From: Tetragenococcus koreensis
Lineage (GTDB): Bacteria > Bacillota > Bacilli > Lactobacillales > Enterococcaceae
Direction of reading: 5' to 3'
Length of the DNA stretch: 64,000 nt
NCBI RefSeq assembly: GCF_003795145.1
Contig: NZ_CP027786.1
Coordinates: 2,356,001 to 2,420,000, forward strand
The translations under genes and the position numbers were made by a program. This document shows positions 57,260-64,000 of the stretch, one piece after another; the stretch's first letter is position 1; every line of letters starts with the position of its first letter. The notes beneath the pieces were generated by a model. That model had not been told where the DNA came from. It did not search any database and worked only from the letters and a program-made list of their open reading frames with translations.

Positions 57260-57610
57260 TTAAGAATCAAAGCGTTTATTTATTTTTTTGACCAATAAAG
57301 TTAATGCATTGGCAATTTCTGCCTGATCTTCATCCGGCAATTTCTCAAGAGAATCGTTTAATTCACGGATTTCTTCGCTACTTGTAGGAAACTTCCAATT
57401 AAAAAAAGTAGCGTCCGTTTCACCTAAAGCATCAATAATTCTTTCCACTGATTCTAATTCAAGGTTGGGAGCGTTGGTCTCGATTCTGCTGATGTGTTTA
57501 GAGTCCAGGCCGGATAGTTCTGATAATTTATCTTGGCTTAACCCTTTTTTCGAACGAAGATATTTAGTTCTTTTTGAGATATATTGTCTTACGCTTAAGT
57601 TTTCCTCCAT
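57260..57610 (-). CDS. XRE-family repressor
   Basis: 116 residues from ATG 57610. Helix-turn-helix: YLRSKKGLSQDKLSELSGLD then SKHISRIETNAPNLELES. The C-terminal helix-rich part (LNDSLEKLPDEDQAEIANAL) may dimerise. Direct repeats just upstream of its start are probable operators. Confidence 0.85.
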   Translation of the reverse strand: MEENLSVRQYISKRTKYLRSKKGLSQDKLSELSGLDSKHISRIETNAPNLELESVERIIDALGETDATFFNWKFPTSSEEIRELNDSLEKLPDEDQAEIANALTLLVKKINKRFDS

Positions 57611-57643
57611 AGTAATCACCTCTAATCATAGAATATAGTGTTT

Positions 57644-57707
57644 TCTAATACACTTTAACCTGTTTTAAATACACCGTTTATGGTCTATGTTGTTGTTAAA
57701 TACACCG
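57644..57707. promoter_or_regulatory. Direct repeats, probable XRE operator
   Basis: TTAAATACACCG occurs exactly twice (57665-57676 and 57696-57707, 31 bp apart) and as TCTAATACACTT at 57644-57655 (21 bp before the first). The spacing of two and three helical turns puts all copies on one face of the DNA. Confidence 0.6.
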
Positions 57708-57719
57708 AAAAGTGATATA

Positions 57720-57946
57720 GTTATTCCAGATAAACGTTTTATCGTAATTTTTGAAAGGGCTTTATTTTATATGTATATGGGGAGTAACTCATAATAGGCT
57801 TAACCCAAATTTTTCTTTATTATTTTTGAAGAAGAACTTGGGTTTTTATTTGTTTGAAATTACATAAGGAAGGGGTGACTTTTTGGAACAATAAATGAAG
57901 AATGAACTTTTTTTAATAGATATAAAAATATCAGGAGGAATTTTCA
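57720..57946 (+). promoter_or_regulatory. Leader of the deoC operon with terminator/attenuator
   Basis: AACCCAA (57802-57808) and TTGGGTT (57838-57844) followed by T5ATTT form a hairpin about 95 bases before deoC. It may end an upstream transcript or act as an attenuator. A weak GGGGTG and a 3-codon frame lie between it and deoC. Confidence 0.45.
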
Positions 57947-58645
57947 ATGCAAAAAGAAATTCTAGAGAATATCGCTCACTATTTTGATCATAGTTTAGTG
58001 AAGGCGGATGCAAAAGAAGAAGAGGTTTTACGTTTTTGTCAGGAAGCTAGAGACTATGGATTTGCTTCTGTAATTGTTAACTCAAGTTATGGCGAGTTAT
58101 GTACAAAAGAATTGAAGGATTCCAATGTTCATGTAGGACTCACTATAGGCTATCCGTTAGGAGCTGCTACTACTGCTATAAAAATTTTTGAAGTTAATGA
58201 GTGTGTCAAATTGGGTGCAGATGAATTGGACGTTGTTATGAATATAGGAAAATTTTTAGACAAAAAATATAACGAAGTTGTTGATGATTTGAAAGAAGTG
58301 GTAGAAGCATTTAAAAAGTTTGGCGACGAAAAAATTGTAAAAGTTATTATTGAAACGTCCATTATTGGAAACGATAAAATTGATCAAGCAATTGAATGTG
58401 TTATTGATGCTGGAGCAGATTTTGTAAAGAATTCCTCTGGATACGCGAATTATGGCACCACTATTGAAGACATTACTGAGATGGAGAGAGCAGCCGGAGA
58501 TCGGATTCAAGTAAAAGCTTCTGGAGGCATCCGAAGTTTAGAAGATGCACACAAGTATATCGAACTTGGCGTAACTAGAATAGGTGGTACAGGAGGAGTT
58601 AATATCACTAAAGAGGCAAAGAAAATGTTAGAGAATATAAACTAA
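57947..58645 (+). CDS. deoC: Deoxyribose-phosphate aldolase family (DeoC-like)
   Basis: 232 residues, class I aldolase TIM barrel: LVKADAKEEEVLRFCQEA, GYPLGAATTAIK, ADELDVVMNIG (proton-relay Asp), the Schiff-base Lys in ADFVKNSSGYA, and second Lys in RIQVKASGGIRSLED. In place of the usual FVKTSTG the site reads FVKNSSG, so the substrate may differ from deoxyribose 5-phosphate. It begins an operon with PTS and dehydrogenase genes rather than nucleoside genes. AGGAGG site. Confidence 0.88.
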   Translation: MQKEILENIAHYFDHSLVKADAKEEEVLRFCQEARDYGFASVIVNSSYGELCTKELKDSNVHVGLTIGYPLGAATTAIKIFEVNECVKLGADELDVVMNIGKFLDKKYNEVVDDLKEVVEAFKKFGDEKIVKVIIETSIIGNDKIDQAIECVIDAGADFVKNSSGYANYGTTIEDITEMERAAGDRIQVKASGGIRSLEDAHKYIELGVTRIGGTGGVNITKEAKKMLENIN

Positions 58646-58685
58646 TTAGTTCATTGAAAATTTAATAAGATGTAGGAGAGAGTAT

Positions 58686-59162
58686 ATGAGAAAAGGACTT
58701 TCATCTGTTTTAAGAGAAGAAACATTTTATATAGATATTGCTCCGTTTCGTAATAAAGAGGACGTGTTTCAACATCTAGCAGAATGGTTTACTGAAGCTG
58801 GAATAGTTAACGATACAACACTTTTTAAGAAAGCTCTTTATGAACGAGAGGCTCTTGGTTCTACCTTCATGGGGAATTCCATTGCGTTGCCTCATGCAAA
58901 GAGTGATAGTGTATTGAAGCCTGCAGTTTTATTTTGTCGCACAAAAGAACCTTTCGTATATGAATCAGGCGGAGAAAAGGGGATGGTGCAATATATATTT
59001 ATGTTAGCTGTACCTATTAAAGGCTCCGGAGAGACGTACCTTAGGATGCTGGCAAATTTAGCAGGGCTTTTAGCGAAAGAAGAATTTTTAGAAAAATTAA
59101 AAGATATTGAAACGCGACAAGAGCTCTTAGATTATGCTACTGAATTTAATGAAGATACTTAG
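58686..59162 (+). CDS. PTS EIIA, fructose/mannitol class
   Basis: 158 residues; phosphorylated His in NSIALPHAKSD. Passes phosphate from HPr to the EIIB below. Start ATG after TAGGAGAG. Confidence 0.9.
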   Translation: MRKGLSSVLREETFYIDIAPFRNKEDVFQHLAEWFTEAGIVNDTTLFKKALYEREALGSTFMGNSIALPHAKSDSVLKPAVLFCRTKEPFVYESGGEKGMVQYIFMLAVPIKGSGETYLRMLANLAGLLAKEEFLEKLKDIETRQELLDYATEFNEDT

Positions 59163-59176
59163 AAAGGAAAAATACA

Positions 59177-59476
59177 ATGAAAATTATAGCAATTACATCG
59201 TGTGCAACAGGAATTGCCCATACCTACATGGCTGCTCAAGCAATAAAAAAAATATGTAAACAAAAAGGACATGATTGTAAAGTTGAAGTCCAAGGGGCGC
59301 TAGGAATTGAAAATGAGCTAACACAACAGGATATTCAAGGAGCAGACATTATCGTGTTAGCAAATGATGTCAAGATCCAAAAAGGAGAAAGGTTTGAAGG
59401 CTTAGAAAAAAATATAATTCATACAAACCCGCATGAAGTTATTAAAAAACCAGAATTAATATTTGAAAGGGCGTAA
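59177..59476 (+). CDS. PTS EIIB, fructose class
   Basis: 99 residues; KIIAITSCATGIAHTYMAAQ with the phosphorylated Cys, then VEVQGALGIENELTQ and IVLANDVKIQ. Separate subunit. AGAAAGG site 9 bases before ATG. Confidence 0.93.
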   Translation: MKIIAITSCATGIAHTYMAAQAIKKICKQKGHDCKVEVQGALGIENELTQQDIQGADIIVLANDVKIQKGERFEGLEKNIIHTNPHEVIKKPELIFERA

Positions 59477-59481
59477 CGGTT

Positions 59482-60510
59482 ATGAAGCAGACTTTAAACG
59501 ATATCAAAAGTAGTCTAATGACTGGCGTTTCGTGGATGCTTCCTTTTGTTGTTGCAGGCGGAATACTTGTAGCTTTAGGATTTTTATTTGGGGGTATCAA
59601 CATTGAAGAAGCAGTCGAGCCCTACGGTACTTTCATTAGTAGCATATATTGGATTGGTCAAAATGCTTTTAGCCTAATGATCCCTGTTTTAGGCGCTTAC
59701 ATAGCCTATTCAATTGCAGATAAGCCAGCACTTGCATCAGGTATGGTAGGTGGATTACTAGCTGATGAAATGGACGCAGGATTTCTGGGTGCGTTAATCG
59801 CTGGGATTATTGCGGGCTTCTTCGTTCGTGAACTTAAAAAGATCCCTGTTCCTGGCAGCATGAGATCGGTTTTATCAACACTCATTATACCGATTATTAG
59901 TGTAGTAGGTATCGGATTATTAATGGTGTATATCATTGGACAACCTGTAATGGCGATTACTTCGGGGATGATTAGTTGGTTAAATAGCATGAGTTCGGCT
60001 AATGCGGTTATTTTAGGAATTATTACAGGTTGTATGTATGCATTTGATTTAGGAGGTCCTTTTAACAAAGCTTCTTACGCTTTTGCTTTAGCTGCAAGTG
60101 CAGGAGGGAACTGGGAACCTATGGCGGCTGCAGCTTTAGCTTGTATGACTCCTCCTTTGGGAATTGGTATCGCAATGCTTGTACAAAAGCATCGTTTTAC
60201 TAAAGAGGAACGAGCAAGTATTCCTGGTTTAATCACTGGAGGGATAGCTCAGATTACGGAATTTGCCATTCCTTTTGCTGTGGAGAATCCAATTCGTGTG
60301 ATACCTGCGCTTATGGCAGGTTCATCTGTGGCTAGTGTGTTAGCTTATGTAACTGGGCTAACAATGCACGCTCCGCATGGTGGGATATTTGTGATACTAC
60401 TCTATAATAAACCACTATTAATGATATTGTATTTACTTATTGGTTCTTGTGTAACTGCACTTTGTTTTCTTTTATTACGCAAAGATCCAGAAGAATTAGA
60501 AGAAAATTAA
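59482..60510 (+). CDS. PTS EIIC, fructose class
   Basis: 342 residues, eight to ten membrane segments. MTGVSWMLPFVVAGGILVAL opens the family; GGPFNKASYAFA and ITEFAIPFAVENPIRVIPAL (the GITE-like sugar loop) are typical. With EIIA and EIIB it forms a complete permease. The sugar is unknown and might not be fructose, since no 1-phosphofructokinase is present. Confidence 0.92.
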   Translation: MKQTLNDIKSSLMTGVSWMLPFVVAGGILVALGFLFGGINIEEAVEPYGTFISSIYWIGQNAFSLMIPVLGAYIAYSIADKPALASGMVGGLLADEMDAGFLGALIAGIIAGFFVRELKKIPVPGSMRSVLSTLIIPIISVVGIGLLMVYIIGQPVMAITSGMISWLNSMSSANAVILGIITGCMYAFDLGGPFNKASYAFALAASAGGNWEPMAAAALACMTPPLGIGIAMLVQKHRFTKEERASIPGLITGGIAQITEFAIPFAVENPIRVIPALMAGSSVASVLAYVTGLTMHAPHGGIFVILLYNKPLLMILYLLIGSCVTALCFLLLRKDPEELEEN

Positions 60511-60529
60511 AATCACAAAGGAGAAGATT

Positions 60530-61501
60530 ATGAGAAGATTTAACTGGTGTATTATCGGTAGTGGTTGGATCGCTCATGAGATGGGCGATGTTTTGCAACA
60601 ATTGGATGGAATTTATGGAGTGTTTAATCACTCAAAAGAAGAAGCAAAAAAATATGCGGAAGAATATAATGTATCGCATGTTTTTACTAAAGAAGAAGAG
60701 ATGTTGGCAGATGAAAACATTGATATTGTTTATGTAGCTACACCTCATAATCTACATTATCAATTTACGAAAAATGCACTGCTTGCAGGCAAAAACGTTT
60801 TTGCTGAAAAAGTGATCACAGTTAATAGCGAACAGTTAGAAGAGTGTGTAGCTATCGCTAAAGAAAAAAATTTAATGATCATGGAAGGTATGACACTGTA
60901 CCATATGCCGTTATTTAAAGAAATGAAACGAAGGATCGAGACAGGAGACATTGGGAAAGTGAAGCTAGTCCAAGTCAATTTTGGTAGCCATAAAGAGTAT
61001 GATACGACTCATCGTTTCTTCTCTAAAGAGCTGGCAGGAGGCGCTTTATTAGACATTGGGGTTTATGCTTTATCATTTGCTCGCTTTTTCTTAGAACAAA
61101 AACCTAATGTGGTATTGTCGACGGTGAACTATTTTGAAACAAGCGTAGACGAAGAATCCGGTATATTGATGAAAAATGAACAAGGACAAATGGTTGTAAC
61201 GGCTCTGACGATGAGGGCAAAACAACCCAAGCGTGGTGTAGTTGTAGGTGAGAAAGGCTATATTGAGATTGAGGAATACCCTCGTGCAGATAAAGGAAAG
61301 ATTGTTTATACCGAGACAGGAAAAGTCGAAGAGATAAGCTCAGGAAACTCTGCAGACGCTTTAAAGTATGAAGCTTTAGCCTTACAAAAATGTATTGAAG
61401 ACAATGATAATGGAGAAGAGTTGAGATATACAAGAGACGTTAATGCGCTTTTGACGGAGGTAAGAAATATTTGGGGATTTAAGTATCCGTTTGAAGAGTA
61501 A
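60530..61501 (+). CDS. Gfo/Idh/MocA-family oxidoreductase
   Basis: 323 residues. N-terminal Rossmann fold (WCIIGSGWIAHEMG), the VYVATPHNLHYQFTKNALLA and FAEKVITVNSEQL (E-K-P-like EKV) signatures, and a C-terminal alpha/beta domain with GGALLDIGVYAL. It would oxidise or reduce a sugar or sugar phosphate with NAD(P), presumably the PTS product. AAAGGAG site. Confidence 0.9.
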   Translation: MRRFNWCIIGSGWIAHEMGDVLQQLDGIYGVFNHSKEEAKKYAEEYNVSHVFTKEEEMLADENIDIVYVATPHNLHYQFTKNALLAGKNVFAEKVITVNSEQLEECVAIAKEKNLMIMEGMTLYHMPLFKEMKRRIETGDIGKVKLVQVNFGSHKEYDTTHRFFSKELAGGALLDIGVYALSFARFFLEQKPNVVLSTVNYFETSVDEESGILMKNEQGQMVVTALTMRAKQPKRGVVVGEKGYIEIEEYPRADKGKIVYTETGKVEEISSGNSADALKYEALALQKCIEDNDNGEELRYTRDVNALLTEVRNIWGFKYPFEE

Positions 61502-61559
61502 AGTAAACATTTTTCGTTTGGAAAGTCATATTTAAGAATGCATTTGAATAAAATGGAAA

Positions 61560-61616
61560 AAAACACTCTATTTTCTTGTCAGATAAATTTATCTACACAA
61601 GAAAGTAGAGTGTTTT
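61560..61616 (+). terminator. Terminator of the deoC-PTS-dehydrogenase operon
   Basis: Nearly perfect 20-bp stem AAAACACTCTATTTTCTTGT (61560-61579) with 61597-61616. Short AT-rich DNA follows to 61723 with nothing else recognisable. Confidence 0.9.
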
Positions 61617-61723
61617 AAAATCGATTATAACACCATTAATTAAAAAAACAGGTTCCTACAATTTCAGGGCGCTGCTACTAGAAAATACATATCCTTGATT
61701 TTGTAGTGAGCAGGGTTTTAGCA

Positions 61724-62059
61724 TTAATTTTCTTCTTTACCATCGGTTAAATCAATGATTTCATTAAAAACTTTTATGTAATCATTTTTAGAAAGACTAT
61801 GTTCAATTCGTTGTAATAGATGATTTACTTCATCTTCATCATTTTCAATACTTTGAAAGAAAGTGGACAAATTAACATTTAAAACATTTGCAATTTTTAC
61901 TAAAGTTTCTATGGTAGTATTTCTTCGACCAGTTTCAATAAAACCAATTGTTTGCTGACTTAATCCAATTCCATCAGCTAATTCTTGTTGTGATAGCCCT
62001 ACTTTATTTCGATATTTTGCAATATTGGGCCCTATTTCGTTCAATTGTATTAAATCCAT
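61724..62059 (-). CDS. XRE-family regulator
   Basis: 111 residues: YRNKVGLSQQELADGIGLSQ, then QTIGFIETGRRNTTIETLVK is the helix-turn-helix; an acidic helical tail follows. Divergent from the ascorbate-type PTS and likely its regulator, binding the palindrome at 62126. Confidence 0.85.
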   Translation of the reverse strand: MDLIQLNEIGPNIAKYRNKVGLSQQELADGIGLSQQTIGFIETGRRNTTIETLVKIANVLNVNLSTFFQSIENDEDEVNHLLQRIEHSLSKNDYIKVFNEIIDLTDGKEEN

Positions 62060-62125
62060 ATTTATTCTCCTAATGAATACTTTCTATAAATCAATTATAG
62101 AGAGGAATCGCTATGGTATGTAGTT

Positions 62126-62184
62126 ACTTAAAGTAAAAACGTTTTTAATATTTATTTACTTTAAGTTGTTAAACGTGCTATAAT
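62126..62184 (+). promoter_or_regulatory. Operator palindrome and promoter of the ascorbate-type PTS operon
   Basis: ACTTAAAGTAAA (62126-62137) and its exact complement TTTACTTTAAGT (62155-62166), 17-bp spacer. The right arm covers a -35-like TTACTT (62156-62161), with TATAAT at 62179-62184, so a bound repressor would block the polymerase. Confidence 0.65.
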
Positions 62185-62302
62185 TTATGTAGGTAATGAA
62201 ATCGCATTATCTGTTTTTATTTGTTTAAGAAGTAAAGAAGGTGATCGATGATTTAGTTATCGTTTATGGGAACTTATAAAAGATATTTTTAGGGAGGTTA
62301 AA

Positions 62303-62761
62303 ATGTTAGAAAAATTAATTACTTCAGACACATACCAGTATACAGAAACAGATCTCGATTGGAAGGAAGCTATAAGGTATGCTTCTGAACCATTACTTGC
62401 TAAGGGCTATATTACGAATAAATACATTGAAAAAATGATTGATAATGTCGAAAAATTAGGTCCATTTATTTACTTAGGAAAAGGGATAGCTATCCCTCAT
62501 GCTAGACCAGAATTTGGAGTAAACGAAACTTCAATGAGTGTACTACGAGTTAAAAAACCCGTACTTTTATTAAATGATTCTGAATACGCAATTAAAACTT
62601 TTATTGTACTCGCTGCCGGAGACAATGATAAACATTTGGAAGCTTTAAAGCAGCTAACGAATATTTTAACGGTAGATAAATATGTAGAGAAAATAAACAA
62701 TTCAAATAATTTTTCCGATATAGAAATAATCTTAAAAGAAAATAATGGAGAGGAAGAATAA
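62303..62761 (+). CDS. PTS EIIA, ascorbate/mannitol class
   Basis: 152 residues; active His in KGIAIPHARPEFGVNE. Matches UlaC-type EIIA. AGGGAGG site. Its stop is 2 bases before the EIIB start. Confidence 0.88.
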   Translation: MLEKLITSDTYQYTETDLDWKEAIRYASEPLLAKGYITNKYIEKMIDNVEKLGPFIYLGKGIAIPHARPEFGVNETSMSVLRVKKPVLLLNDSEYAIKTFIVLAAGDNDKHLEALKQLTNILTVDKYVEKINNSNNFSDIEIILKENNGEEE

Positions 62762-62762
62762 T

Positions 62763-63053
62763 ATGTTACGAATAGGAACAGCCTGTGGATCTGGGTTAGG
62801 TTCAAGCTTTATGGTGGAAATGAATATTGAAAAAATATTAAAGAACAAAAATGTTGATATGAGTGAAGTAAAAGTTGACCATTACGATTTAGGAAATGCA
62901 TCAAGAGGAGATGCAGATATTTGGATCGTTGGAAAGGACCTTGAAAATTCAGTCAGTCATTTAGGAGATGTCCGCTTTTTAAATAGTATCATTGACCTAG
63001 ACGAACTGGAAGGCGTAGTAGATCAAATTATCAAAGAGAAAGATTTAGGATAG
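62763..63053 (+). CDS. PTS EIIB, ascorbate (SgaB/UlaB) class
   Basis: 96 residues from ATG 62763: MLRIGTACGSGLGSSFMVEM holds the Cys and P-loop, then VKVDHYDLGNA. GAGAGGA site inside the EIIA end. Confidence 0.88.
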   Translation: MLRIGTACGSGLGSSFMVEMNIEKILKNKNVDMSEVKVDHYDLGNASRGDADIWIVGKDLENSVSHLGDVRFLNSIIDLDELEGVVDQIIKEKDLG

Positions 63054-63064
63054 GAGAGAACTAA

Positions 63065-64000
63065 ATGAATAATTTTTTAGCAGTCATAACTGATATTGCA
63101 AGTACGCCGGCTATACTGGTAGCTATAATTGCAATACTAGGATTAGTACTTCAAAAAGCTTCCTTAAGTGATACAGTCGTTGGAGGAATAAAAACTTTTG
63201 TTGGTTTTTTAGTCTTATCAGCAGGCGCCGATGTTGTGAGTGGATCATTAGAGCCTTTTGGAGAAATGTTTCAAGAAGCGTTTAACATGCAAGGAGTTAT
63301 TCCTAACAATGAAGCGATTATTGCCACAGCTTTAGGTGAATATGGCTCTATTTCGGCCTTAATTATGCTAGTCGGTATGATTTTTAATATTTTAATTGCA
63401 AGGATCACAAAGTATAAATATATTTTTCTAACAGGACATCACACCCTTTATATGGCTGCAATGATTGCCATCCTTTTGACAGTTGTAGGTTTTGACTCAA
63501 CGCCAATGATTATTGTCGGAGGGTTAGCTTTAGGACTTATTATGACTCTTTCTCCAGCTATAATACAAAAATTTGTTGTAAAAACAACTGGACAAGATAA
63601 TATTGCTTTAGGACATTTCGGTGCAGTCGGGTATATGTTAAGCGGTTTTATTGGCAGTAAATTAGGGAAAAATTCGAAATCCACAGAAGACATAAACTTT
63701 CCTAAGGGACTTTCATTCTTGCGTGACACTACTGTAAGTATCACGATTACGATGGGTGTTACTTATCTGATTGTTGCGTTGTTCGTTGGTCCTTCTTATA
63801 TTCAAGAAGCTTTAAGTGATGGAACAAATTATATCTTATATGCTTTAATTTTAGCCGGGGAATTTGCAGCAGGGGTAGCTATTATTCTCCAAGGAGTCCG
63901 TTTAATTTTAGGTGAGATTGTTCCAGCATTTAAAGGAATTTCTGAAAAATTAGTTCCAGATTCTAAACCAGCGTTAGATTGTCCTATTGTATTCACTTAT
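63065..64000 (+). CDS. PTS EIIC, ascorbate (UlaA/SgaT) class, 3' partial
   Basis: ATG at 63065 after AGGAGAG; open to the right edge (312 codons). Hydrophobic throughout: VLQKASLSDTVVGGIKTFVG, YIFLTGHHTLYMAAMIAILL, GQDNIALGHFGAVGYMLSGF, all typical of the SgaT/UlaA fold. With the two preceding genes it gives a complete permease. The substrate may be ascorbate or another acid sugar, as no ulaG or ulaD gene is in view. Confidence 0.9.
   Translation, partial: MNNFLAVITDIASTPAILVAIIAILGLVLQKASLSDTVVGGIKTFVGFLVLSAGADVVSGSLEPFGEMFQEAFNMQGVIPNNEAIIATALGEYGSISALIMLVGMIFNILIARITKYKYIFLTGHHTLYMAAMIAILLTVVGFDSTPMIIVGGLALGLIMTLSPAIIQKFVVKTTGQDNIALGHFGAVGYMLSGFIGSKLGKNSKSTEDINFPKGLSFLRDTTVSITITMGVTYLIVALFVGPSYIQEALSDGTNYILYALILAGEFAAGVAIILQGVRLILGEIVPAFKGISEKLVPDSKPALDCPIVFTY

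Overview
The window is low-GC Gram-positive DNA: AT-rich, strong GGAGG ribosome sites, LCP/CpsBCD capsule genes, PTS operons, a ComK-like regulator and menaquinone genes in a lactic-acid-bacterium setting. The gene set fits Enterococcaceae, and the heavy IS load suggests a Tetragenococcus-like genome. This is inferred from gene content only; no rRNA or tRNA gene is visible here.

Layout. (1) 1-3020: the 3' part of a two-domain cell-wall hydrolase, a non-coding stretch with terminators, and an IS1182-type element. (2) 3161-20895: a Wzy-dependent capsule/exopolysaccharide locus. It holds an exported coiled-coil protein, an LCP ligase, the CpsC/CpsD/CpsB tyrosine phospho-relay, a frameshifted CapD-type dehydratase, a PglC-type priming transferase, a reductase/epimerase, GT4 and GT2 transferases, two TupA-like ATP-grasp proteins, an EpsG/Wzy polymerase, UDP-glucuronate epimerase, UDP-glucose dehydrogenase and a Wzx flippase. 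The second ATP-grasp gene is split by an ISL3 element with a clean 8-bp target duplication. (3) 20987-24950: small orphan genes, a frameshifted zinc-ribbon membrane protein, a MITE-like palindrome and two IS remnants. (4) 25069-32269: a defence island. A GajA-like OLD nuclease and a GajB-like helicase (split by an IS4-family element, restorable in frame) are followed by a YRDD reverse transcriptase preceded by two RNA hairpins. (5) 32640-36972: the wreck of a beta-glucoside operon (promoter, LicT antiterminator RNA site, licT start, PTS IICA fragment, 6-phospho-beta-glucosidase tail), cut by an IS21 element. (6) 37159-37772: an AbrB/MazF-like toxin-antitoxin pair.

(7) 37900-48140: a tandem duplication of an acetamidase and a comK-like gene. 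One acetamidase copy has lost its start codon and one comK copy is frameshifted and truncated. Between the first acetamidase and the broken comK sits an HpaII-type restriction-modification island: methyltransferase with an N-terminal DNA-binding extension, HpaII-like endonuclease, an IS, and a Vsr repair nuclease. (8) 48209-51280: a comX-like sigma fragment, an ImmA/IrrE-type protease with a DUF4411 remnant, an antitoxin with a truncated toxin, a HAD phosphatase and two small-RNA units resembling Fst/RNAII type I loci. (9) 51368-54253: menaquinone genes (thioesterase, menB, menE). (10) 54305-57619: a ComX-like sigma factor, a RelB-like antitoxin, a DUF1659/DUF2922 pair, a GH25 lysozyme and an XRE regulator. 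(11) 57947-64000: a sugar catabolic region with a DeoC-type aldolase, fructose-type PTS EIIA/B/C, a Gfo/Idh/MocA dehydrogenase, an XRE regulator and an ascorbate-type PTS that runs off the right edge.

The general picture is of a genome remodelled by IS elements and homopolymer frameshifts. Several systems survive only as readable fragments, while the restriction-modification system and the reverse transcriptase appear intact.
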